DNA of 9,054 nucleotides from an uncultured Opitutaceae bacterium (GTDB taxonomy: Bacteria > Verrucomicrobiota > Verrucomicrobiae > Opitutales > Opitutaceae). Location of the stretch: contig CAMLSH010000123.1 of NCBI GenBank assembly GCA_946482625.1, positions 1 to 9,054 of the forward strand, in the 5' to 3' direction. Positions 1-5,056 of the stretch are shown here, in pieces (within the stretch, counting starts at the first letter, position 1; each line of letters starts with the position of its first letter). The notes under the pieces were generated by a model, which saw nothing but the letters and a program-made list of their open reading frames with translations, was not told where the DNA came from and searched no databases. A program made the translations under genes and the position numbers.

Positions 1-45
1 GTCGTGAACTTCGTCTTCGTGAAAAACGCCAAGGACAAAGAATGA
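1..45 (+). CDS. C-terminal tail of an upstream gene (partial)
   Basis: The first frame reads 14 codons, ending in VFVKNAKDKE, and then a TGA at 43-45. That stop overlaps the ATG of the next gene at 42-44 as ATGA. The overlap, plus sense-strand codons of the same type as the following genes, suggests the real end of a gene in the same operon and translational coupling to the kinase. Too little is visible to name a product; the end is basic and polar. Confidence 0.5.
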   Translation, partial: VVNFVFVKNAKDKE

Positions 46-1043
46 GCCACGCAACCGCCACGCCCGCCACACCGCACCTCTACACGCTCACCGGTAATCT
101 CCTCGCCGAACGCACCCAGGACTTCGCCGCCTGGGCCCCCGGCAAAACCCAGCGCGCCACCGCCCAGTCCTTCCAGGTCGGAGGCAAGGGCATCAACGTC
201 TCCAAAATGCTCACGCGTCTCGGCACCGCGAATACCGCCCTCTGCTTCGCCGGCGGCGCGTCAGGAGCCGAATGCCTTGCCTGGCTCCGTTACCACCAAT
301 TTCCCCTGCACGCGTTTCCCACGCAGAAAGCCACCCGGACCGGCCTCGTCGTGCGCACTCCCGGCCAGCGTGAAACGACTTTCCTCGGCCCCGATTCCCC
401 GCCCGACGCCGCCGCCTTCCAAGCCTGCTCCGATTACCTCGACGCGCTCCCAGATGACTCCGCACTGGCCCTCTGCGGCAGTTTTCCCGGCTGGGATTCG
501 CCCGACGCTCGTCCGCTCCACGACGCGCTCACCCGCCTCATCGCCCGCGCTGCTGTATTCGCCGATACTTACGGCCCGCCGCTCGCGTGGATCGTGCAGC
601 GGCCCGTCGCCCTCGTGAAAATCAACCGCGACGAATTCGATCTTCTTTTCACGGCCGCCGAACGCGCCACGCCCGTCCTCACGCGTCTCTCCACTGCACT
701 CGAGCGCTGGCCCGTCCAACGCTGGATCGTCACCGACGGCCCCGGCGACGTCTGCTTTCTCGAAAACGCTCCGGCCCTCCGCGCGCCGTCCGGCTCCTCG
801 TCTTCCGCCCTATCGCGCGCCGCGTCTTCACTCCGCCCCCCGCCCGTCGAAGAAATCTCCGCTACCGGCTCCGGCGACGTCCTTTTCGCCTGCGTTCTTC
901 ACGCCCTGCTAGTCAAAGGATTCATACTCGCCGACGCCGTTTCATTCGCGCTACCGTTCGCCTCCGCCAACGCCGCCAGCCCCGGAATCGCGGACTTCCC
1001 GTTGAACCAAGTTCCTCAATCGAGGTCATTTCCCAAACCATGA
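42..1043 (+). CDS. PfkB-family carbohydrate kinase (1-phosphofructokinase/LacC-like)
   Basis: A 333-residue ribokinase-fold kinase expected to phosphorylate a sugar or sugar phosphate with ATP in the cytoplasm. Visible motifs: the N-terminal PfkB signature with VGGKGINVSKMLTRLG at residues 46-61 (GGKG contacts the sugar); a KINRDEFD stretch at 193-200, the place of the family's KPNxxE motif; WIVTDGPGDV at 228-237 (nucleotide-side loop); and ATGSGDV at 274-280, where GSGD gives the anion hole and Asp279 the catalytic base. The GGKGINVS form and the KxNxxE element favour the 1-phosphofructokinase/tagatose-6-phosphate kinase branch over ribokinase, but the substrate cannot be fixed. Odd points: the second signature is SATGSGD instead of the usual DTxGAGD, and a Ser/Ala/Pro-rich insert lies at about 248-268. 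The start overlaps the preceding stop and the stop overlaps the next start, both as ATGA. Confidence 0.85.
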   Translation: MSHATATPATPHLYTLTGNLLAERTQDFAAWAPGKTQRATAQSFQVGGKGINVSKMLTRLGTANTALCFAGGASGAECLAWLRYHQFPLHAFPTQKATRTGLVVRTPGQRETTFLGPDSPPDAAAFQACSDYLDALPDDSALALCGSFPGWDSPDARPLHDALTRLIARAAVFADTYGPPLAWIVQRPVALVKINRDEFDLLFTAAERATPVLTRLSTALERWPVQRWIVTDGPGDVCFLENAPALRAPSGSSSSALSRAASSLRPPPVEEISATGSGDVLFACVLHALLVKGFILADAVSFALPFASANAASPGIADFPLNQVPQSRSFPKP

Positions 1044-1741
1044 ACCGTAAAGTCGTCACCATCTTAACCCTGCTCATTTTGGTCGCCGGAGGTTTCTTCG
1101 GCTACCGCGCCTACAAAGCCAAAGCCGAGCGCCAGGCCGCGATCCGCCAAAACGCCCTCGCCCAAGCCGAGGCCGTCCGCCTCGAAGAAGAAGCCCGCAA
1201 ACGCGCCGCCGCCGAAGCCGAAGCTCAGCGCCTTGTCGCCCTTCAAGCCGAGAAAGACGCCGCCAAAGCCGCCGAAGAACTCGCCCGTCTCCGCGCCGAA
1301 GAAGCCGCTGCCGAGGCCCGCCGCCTCGCCGCCGAGGAAGAAGCCCGCAAGGCCGCCGCCGAGCGCGAGCGCCTCGCCGCCGAGAAAGCCGCCGCCGAAG
1401 GCGAAGCCCGCCGCCTCGCCGAAGAACGCGAGCGCCAGGCCATCGAAGCTGAAAAAACCCGCCAGGCCGCCCTCGCCAAATTAGCCGCCGACGAAAAAGC
1501 GAAAAAAGAGGCCGCCGACCGCGAAGCCGCCCGCCTCGCCGCTCTCCAACGCCAGCAAGAGCTCGAAAAACAAAAAGCCGCCGAAATGGTCCAGAAAGCC
1601 GAACTGCTGTCTCGTTCGATCTACCCCAACGACTATAAGCGCCGCTCTCACTACTACCTCGATGTCGACATGAAAAACGCCGAGGCCGAAGCGGGCACCA
1701 AACCGCCCGTCAGCGAGAATGCGACCAACAAGAAGCCCTGA
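1040..1741 (+). CDS. Membrane-anchored Ala/Glu-rich coiled-coil protein, TolA-like in composition
   Basis: A 233-residue protein of unknown function. The frame stays open far upstream (to 587), but I chose the ATG at 1040 because it overlaps the kinase stop as ATGA and begins a clear membrane anchor: MNRK, then a hydrophobic segment at residues 5-22. From about 25 to 190 it is an almost uninterrupted Ala/Glu/Arg/Lys heptad-type helix rich in AAEEEARK-like units, as in the central domain of TolA and other periplasmic rods. A short conserved-looking tail follows, SIYPNDYKRRSHYYLDVD at 193-210, which is unlike the repeat and could be a binding segment. The likely topology is inner-membrane anchored with the rod outside. 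The low-complexity rod makes homology to TolA unreliable; true TolA ends in a globular domain that is absent here, and no tol/pal genes are nearby. Confidence 0.75.
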   Translation: MNRKVVTILTLLILVAGGFFGYRAYKAKAERQAAIRQNALAQAEAVRLEEEARKRAAAEAEAQRLVALQAEKDAAKAAEELARLRAEEAAAEARRLAAEEEARKAAAERERLAAEKAAAEGEARRLAEERERQAIEAEKTRQAALAKLAADEKAKKEAADREAARLAALQRQQELEKQKAAEMVQKAELLSRSIYPNDYKRRSHYYLDVDMKNAEAEAGTKPPVSENATNKKP

Positions 1742-1782
1742 GCGCATCCGCGACGCTGTTTTTCCCAAATAAATCCTTGCTA

Positions 1783-1820
1783 GGGCGAACTAAGATTCAC
1801 TTAGTTCGCCCCTTTATTTT
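1783..1820 (+). promoter_or_regulatory. Perfect hairpin abutting the rplU start; leader element or terminator
   Basis: GGGCGAACTAAG (1783-1794) and CTTAGTTCGCCC (1800-1811) are exact reverse complements with a 5-base loop ATTCA. The 9 bases CTTTATTTT separate the stem from the rplU ATG at 1821. There is no Shine-Dalgarno sequence in that gap. The stem followed by a T-rich run could terminate the upstream operon. Because it touches the start codon of a ribosomal-protein gene, it could instead be an RNA structure controlling rplU translation. I cannot decide between these from sequence alone. Confidence 0.7.
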
Positions 1821-2135
1821 ATGAAAGCGACCATCAAAACACAGGGCCAGCAGTTCGCCGTTTCCGAAGGCGACATCCTGATCGTTAACCGCTACCCAAA
1901 TTCCGAGACCGGCTCTACTGTCCAAATCAACGAGGTGCTCTCCGTCGGCGAAGGCGAAAGCTTCCGCGTCGGCGCCCCGCTCCTCAACGGAGCCAGCGTC
2001 ACCGCCACCATCCTTGAGAACAAGCGCAGCAAGAAGATCGTCGTCTTCAAAAAGAAGAAACGTAAGGGCATGGAGCGTAAGCAAGGCCATCGCCAAGACC
2101 TCTCGGTCATCAAGATTCAGTCCATCAACGCTTAA
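1821..2135 (+). CDS. rplU: 50S ribosomal protein L21
   Basis: A 104-residue protein of normal length for bacterial L21, a 23S-rRNA-binding protein of the large subunit. The N-terminus [18 protein letters not shown] matches the usual beta-strand start (the family's Y-AI-KTGGKQY-V type), and the C-terminal signature is present: [19 protein letters not shown] at 73-91, followed by DLSVIKIQ. The basic KKKKRK...GHRQ loop is the rRNA-binding element. It lies 23 bases upstream of rpmA, the near-universal partner gene. The start is fixed by family alignment although no ribosome-binding site is visible before it; a hairpin ends 9 bases upstream. Confidence 0.97.
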   Translation: MKATIKTQGQQFAVSEGDILIVNRYPNSETGSTVQINEVLSVGEGESFRVGAPLLNGASVTATILENKRSKKIVVFKKKKRKGMERKQGHRQDLSVIKIQSINA

Positions 2136-2158
2136 TTTTTTAAAAGGAACCACCCGTC

Positions 2159-2398
2159 ATGGCGCATAAAAAAGGTGCAGGATCTACCAGTAACGGCCGC
2201 GATAGCCACGCGCAGCGGCTCGGCGTGAAGAAATTCGGCGGTCAATCCGTCCTCGCCGGCAACATCCTTGTCCGTCAGCGCGGCTCCAAGCTGCACGCCG
2301 GCAAGAACGTCGGCACCGGCCGCGATTGGACGCTCTTCGCGCTCAAAGACGGCACGGTCCAGTACGACAAGGCCCACCGCAAGGTCGCCATCGTCTGA
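2159..2398 (+). CDS. rpmA: 50S ribosomal protein L27
   Basis: A 79-residue L27. This large-subunit protein places its flexible N-terminus near the peptidyl-transferase centre. The family start [20 protein letters not shown] is intact from residue 1, followed by [11 protein letters not shown] and [20 protein letters not shown]. There is no extra N-terminal peptide before the AHKKG sequence, so the Firmicutes-type processed form is excluded. A good ribosome-binding site, AAAAGGAA at 2142-2149, precedes the ATG, unlike rplU. It is slightly shorter than many homologues at the C-terminus. It is co-transcribed with rplU and followed directly by a strong terminator. Confidence 0.97.
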   Translation: MAHKKGAGSTSNGRDSHAQRLGVKKFGGQSVLAGNILVRQRGSKLHAGKNVGTGRDWTLFALKDGTVQYDKAHRKVAIV

Positions 2399-2420
2399 GC
2401 AACACCCGCTCCCCACTCTC

Positions 2421-2450
2421 AAACGCAGCCCGCAACGGCTGCGTTTTTTT
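2421..2450 (+). terminator. Rho-independent terminator of rplU-rpmA
   Basis: AAACGCAGCC (2421-2430) and GGCTGCGTTT (2437-2446) form a perfect 10-bp stem around a 6-base loop CGCAAC. The T run continues to 2450 (seven Ts from 2444). It starts 23 bases after the rpmA stop codon. Confidence 0.93.
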
Positions 2451-2493
2451 GCGCCCGCTTCCTCGAATCCGCGCATTCTCCACGAGCTCTCCC

Positions 2494-2518
2494 GTAGCCG
2501 GGCTCCTTGGAGCGCGGC
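2494..2518 (+). repeat. GTAG-headed palindrome (REP-like), isolated copy
   Basis: A GTAG tetranucleotide at 2494-2497 leads an imperfect hairpin, GCCGGGCTC / GAGCGCGGC, with loop CTTG. Stem arms run from 2497 to 2505 and from 2510 to 2518, with one G-G mismatch. The 28 bases 2494-2521 match 23 of 28 bases of a second copy at 4907-4934. A GTAG head followed by an imperfect palindrome is the described form of REP sequences mobilised by RAYT (IS200-like) transposases. No RAYT gene is in the window. Confidence 0.7.
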
Positions 2519-2584
2519 CTCACAGCCAAATTTCACTCTCGCAACGCAGATTCCGACCGAAGTCATATTCCACACCACCGCCCC

Positions 2585-3010
2585 ATGCCCGACCGGCTTC
2601 AGGAATTGCTCCATCAGCGCGCCGCCATCCAAGCCCACCTCGCCTGGCTCGACCGCGAGATCGCTCAGTTGCACCCCACGCCGTCCGCCCAATCTGCCGC
2701 CGCGACGCAGCCGCTCGAAAAAACAAGCGCCCCCCCCCTGCCGGCCCTCGATTCCCCCGCGCCCCTCGCCATCGCGCTTCCGCCCCTCCCGCCCTCCGAG
2801 GTCGATCCCGACGCCATCCTCACTCGCTACCAACAGGATACCGTCAACCTCCGCACCGATGTCCGCAAAGGCTGCCTCCTCTATTTTTTTGGCGCGTTTG
2901 CCCTCCTCGGACTCGCGATAGTGCTCTTCTACTTTATCAACACACGTTTCCTCCGCCCCGCCAGGCAGGCGGCGCCGCTGGAGCAAAACACGCCCGCGTC
3001 CGCCCGCTGA
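2585..3010 (+). CDS. Small single-pass membrane protein, first gene of the actin cluster
   Basis: A 141-residue protein that I do not recognise. I chose the ATG at 2585; an in-frame TTG at 2507 lies inside the REP-like palindrome and would add a non-credible leader. Architecture: a predicted amphipathic/coiled-coil helix at residues 1-29 (MPDRLQELLHQRAAIQAHLA onward); a Pro/Ala/Ser-rich linker at about 31-72; a short polar helix at 74-95; one strong transmembrane segment at about 97-118 (CLLYFFGAFALLGLAIVLFY); then a basic Pro/Ala-rich tail. With no signal peptide, the long N-terminal part probably faces the cytoplasm and the tail the periplasm. It lies in the same orientation and 60 bases ahead of the next gene, which precedes the actin gene, so a membrane-anchor role is possible but inferred. 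Confidence 0.7.
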   Translation: MPDRLQELLHQRAAIQAHLAWLDREIAQLHPTPSAQSAAATQPLEKTSAPPLPALDSPAPLAIALPPLPPSEVDPDAILTRYQQDTVNLRTDVRKGCLLYFFGAFALLGLAIVLFYFINTRFLRPARQAAPLEQNTPASAR

Positions 3011-3070
3011 CTCGATGCGCTGATATTTGCGCGAACCACCCGGCGCTGACGCGGTCTAGCGCGACGAGTT

Positions 3071-3562
3071 TTGACCGCCGCCACTGCCACACTTCCCGCA
3101 TTCGTTGACGCCCCGCGCGCCGAGCTTGCCCGGCTCTGCCGGCAGATCTGTCTTCTCCGCGAAAACGCCGCCCCCGCTCCGGAGAGTTCCCTCGACCACG
3201 ATCTCGCCGAGGCCCTCGCCACCGTTCGCTCGCTGCACGGCGCAGACAGCGTTCACGAAGAAGATCTGCTCGATCTGTTTCGCGCCGAACAACTCCGCGT
3301 AACCGACGCCGCCCTCCTCGCCGAACTCCTCGCGCCAAAACTCGCCGCCTATTTCCGCGCGCACGGCCTGTCCGCCAATCCGTTCCCCGAACCCGTCGCG
3401 CGCTCCGCTGCAGCCGTACCGCGCCCTTCCCCTTCCACTTCCGCTTCGCCTCCTCTGCCCGCCGCTCCGGCCGGACCTCCCGGCATCGCCGATCTCCTCG
3501 ATGGCATGCTCGAACAGGACCGCCACGACGAACGCACCCGTCGCCCCGGCGCGCGCAGATAA
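3071..3562 (+). CDS. Small helical protein with Pro-rich linker, upstream of the actin gene
   Basis: A 163-residue protein of unknown function. It begins at a TTG (3071): the frame is closed upstream by a TGA at 3047 and no ATG or GTG lies between. Residues 1-100 are predicted mostly helical (for example ELARLCRQICLLRENAA and HEEDLLDLFRAEQLRVTDAA). Residues 104-137 form a Pro/Ser/Ala-rich linker, and residues 138-152 a short amphipathic helix GIADLLDGMLEQDRH followed by a basic end. This domain-linker-helix design is typical of adaptors that dock through a short C-terminal peptide. No membrane segment or signal peptide is seen. It ends 27 bases before the actin-like gene and is likely in the same transcript. 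Coding is supported by the clean frame and by composition like its neighbours; the start is less sure. Confidence 0.65.
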   Translation: MTAATATLPAFVDAPRAELARLCRQICLLRENAAPAPESSLDHDLAEALATVRSLHGADSVHEEDLLDLFRAEQLRVTDAALLAELLAPKLAAYFRAHGLSANPFPEPVARSAAAVPRPSPSTSASPPLPAAPAGPPGIADLLDGMLEQDRHDERTRRPGARR

Positions 3563-3589
3563 ACCGAAACCCATACGACCGAAAACGTC

Positions 3590-4747
3590 ATGCCCACCTC
3601 CGCCACCCTCGAAAAACCGTCCTCCGGCATCCCCGCCGCCAGCGCCTCTCCTTTCCCCAATCCGCCGCCCTCCAAATCCGCCAAGACCAAAACGCTCCTG
3701 GTCGGCTTCGATCTCGGCACCAACAAATCCTGCATCCTCGCCGGCCCTCCCGGCACCACCGACATCACGCTGAGCAAAGTCATTCCCAGCGTCGTCGGCT
3801 ACGTGAAGGAAGGCATCGTCGACGGCATCATCACCGGCAACGCCACCATCCTCTACGGCGAAGACGCGTTCAAAAACGCCCTCCACGTCAACCTGATCGC
3901 CCCGCTCGCCGAGGGCGTGATCGCCCACACCGACGCCGCCCGCGACCTCTTCAAACACATCCGCAGCCTCGTCGATCCCACCGACTCCGCCGAGATTCGC
4001 GCCGTCATCGGCGTCCCCGCCAACGCCGATCAAACTTCACGCGAAGACATCCGCCAATGCGCCTTGGGCGTATTTGATCGCATCCTGCTGATCCCCGAGC
4101 CCTTCCTCGCCGCCCTCGGCTTCCGCGAGGACAACCGCGTCGGCCAGCCCGGCTACGTCGATCCCGTCACCAATTCGCTCTTCATCGACATCGGCGGCGG
4201 CACCAGCGACCTCTGCCTCGTCCAGGGCTATTTCCCGACGCGAGACGACCAAGCCTGCATCTCCTTCGCCGGCGACGCGATTGACGAAATCATCCAGGCC
4301 GAGCTCAATCGCACGTATCCAAACAACGGACTCTCGCGCATGAAGATCCGCGAGCTCAAGGAAGCCCACTCCTACGTCGGTCCCGTCCGCAAGCCGCTCG
4401 ACGTCAAAGTCATCATCGGCGGCAAGAGCCACACCCTCGATCTCGGCGACACCATCGGCAACGCCTGCAACGCCCTCATTGATAAAATCTACCCGGCGCT
4501 CACCGCACTGATCGCCCGTGCGAGCTCCGATAGCGTCGTCGCGCTGCTCCAAAACATCATCATCACCGGCGGTGGCTCCCAGATCAAAGGCATCGACACC
4601 GTGCTCCAGCAACGCCTCACCGCCGACGGCTTCGAATCTCCGAAAGTGCGGCTGGCCGGCCAGGACTACAAACGCTACGTCGCCATGGGCGCCCTCAAAG
4701 CCGCCCGAGCCGCCCGCGAAAACCAGTGGCAGCACCTCCTGGCTTAA
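3590..4747 (+). CDS. Actin-like ATPase, MamK-like
   Basis: A 385-residue member of the actin/Hsp70/MreB ATPase superfamily, expected to form ATP-dependent cytoplasmic filaments. Motifs in order: phosphate-1 GFDLGTNKSC at residues 39-48; connect/catalytic region AVIGVPANAD at 138-147 and PEPFLAALG at 169-177, with Glu170 at the hydrolysis position; phosphate-2 FIDIGGGTSDLCL at 198-210; adenosine motif LQNIIITGGGSQIKGI at 320-335. Compared from memory, several blocks resemble magnetosome actin MamK more than MreB or DnaK: AVIGVPA, SEPF/PEPF, DQ..I..AG..IDE, FVG/YVGP and LQNI..GGGS.I.G. There is no DnaK substrate domain. Odd features: a Pro/Ser-rich N-terminal extension of about 34 residues before the fold, and a small insert near 179-195. 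An intrinsic terminator follows 90 bases after the stop. MreB-like or ParM-like alternatives fit less well. Confidence 0.85.
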   Translation: MPTSATLEKPSSGIPAASASPFPNPPPSKSAKTKTLLVGFDLGTNKSCILAGPPGTTDITLSKVIPSVVGYVKEGIVDGIITGNATILYGEDAFKNALHVNLIAPLAEGVIAHTDAARDLFKHIRSLVDPTDSAEIRAVIGVPANADQTSREDIRQCALGVFDRILLIPEPFLAALGFREDNRVGQPGYVDPVTNSLFIDIGGGTSDLCLVQGYFPTRDDQACISFAGDAIDEIIQAELNRTYPNNGLSRMKIRELKEAHSYVGPVRKPLDVKVIIGGKSHTLDLGDTIGNACNALIDKIYPALTALIARASSDSVVALLQNIIITGGGSQIKGIDTVLQQRLTADGFESPKVRLAGQDYKRYVAMGALKAARAARENQWQHLLA

Positions 4748-4837
4748 CCACGCCCACCTCGACCAGCCTCTACGCGTCTCAACCACATAACCAACCTTTC
4801 AGACTAAACGGCTACCCCTACGTTTCGTCTGCAATCC

Positions 4838-4876
4838 CAGGGCGTCATCCAAGCGGTGACGCCCTGAATTATTTTG
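4838..4876 (+). terminator. Rho-independent terminator of the actin cluster
   Basis: CAGGGCGTCA (4838-4847) and TGACGCCCTG (4857-4866) form a perfect 10-bp stem with a 9-base loop. The T-rich tail AATTATTTTG follows. It sits 90 bases past the actin-gene stop and ahead of the repeat cluster, so transcription probably ends before the REP-like units. Confidence 0.85.
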
Positions 4877-4901
4877 TAGGGCCGGACTTCACGTCCGCGC
4901 C
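4876..4901 (+). repeat. GTAG-headed palindrome (REP-like), unit 1
   Basis: A GTAG head at 4876-4879 precedes the stem GGCCGGAC / GTCCGCGCC, with loop TTCAC at 4888-4892. The stem has eight base pairs and one bulged C. The head-plus-hairpin design is shared with the two following units, while the stem sequence differs. Confidence 0.65.
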
Positions 4902-4906
4902 TCCGA

Positions 4907-4934
4907 GTAGCCGCGTTCCTTAGAACGTGGCCTC
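4907..4934 (+). repeat. GTAG-headed palindrome (REP-like), unit 2
   Basis: A GTAG head at 4907-4910 and the stem GCCGCGTTC / GAACGTGGC with loop CTTA, ending with CTC at 4932-4934. It matches the isolated copy at 2494-2521 in 23 of 28 bases. One stem position differs by a compensated change (C-G there, T-A here). Confidence 0.72.
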
Positions 4935-4939
4935 CAACT

Positions 4940-5040
4940 GTAGGAGCGGCTTTACGCCGCGATGAGCGATGTCGTCCGCGAGACAACCCCGTTTCTCATG
5001 CGTCCCGAGCCGGCCAATCGCGGCATCAAGCGGTTCCTAC
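4940..5040. repeat. Inverted pair of GTAG-headed palindromes (BIME-like), units 3 and 4
   Basis: Unit 3 (plus, 4940-4963) reads GTAGGAGCGGC, loop TTTAC, GCCGCGAT, giving a 5-bp GC hairpin. Unit 4 (minus, 5040 down to 5017) reads GTAGGAACCGC, TTGAT, GCCGCGAT. The two units share the head and the GCCGCGAT end and face each other across 53 bases, so the 101-base block can also fold into one long hairpin. Unit 4 no longer pairs well within itself. The block ends 16 bases from the pheA stop codon and might serve as its transcript end, since no ordinary terminator for pheA is visible. Confidence 0.65.
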
Positions 5041-5056
5041 AACCGCGCCGCGCTGC

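Larger units (their letters stand above)
4748..5056. other. 309-base convergent intergenic region
   Basis: This region lies between the actin-like gene and the 3' end of pheA. Nothing recognisable is seen in 4748-4837. An intrinsic terminator occupies 4838-4876 and at least four GTAG-headed palindromes lie at 4876-5041. Short open frames on either strand run through the repeats and have no coding character. Confidence 0.75.

Noticed and set aside
587..1039. Upstream 151-codon extension of the coiled-coil gene inside the kinase
   Set aside because: It lies out of frame within the kinase gene and is Arg/Pro-rich. The ATG at 1040 starts the membrane anchor and overlaps the kinase stop.
1761..1806. 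Sigma-70-like promoter for rplU (TAAGAT at 1791 or TTGCTA at 1777)
   Set aside because: No pair of hexamers with acceptable match and 16-18 base spacing; the TAAGAT lies within the hairpin arm.
2132..2986. 284-codon minus-strand open frame across rpmA, the terminator and the membrane-protein gene
   Set aside because: It runs through rpmA, a strong terminator and a REP-like repeat, and its composition is that of a shadow frame.
3056..4033. 325-codon minus-strand open frame opposite the linker and actin genes
   Set aside because: Gly/Arg/Glu-rich mirror of the sense genes, with no motif; the plus-strand frame carries clear actin motifs.
3590..4747. Reading the actin-like gene as DnaK/Hsp70 or as proof of magnetosomes
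   Set aside because: There is no substrate-binding domain as in DnaK. One MamK-like protein without other mam genes in view does not support magnetosome formation.
4876..5041. CRISPR array
   Set aside because: The repeats are palindromes with differing stems, irregular spacing and mixed orientation, without equal spacers or cas genes.
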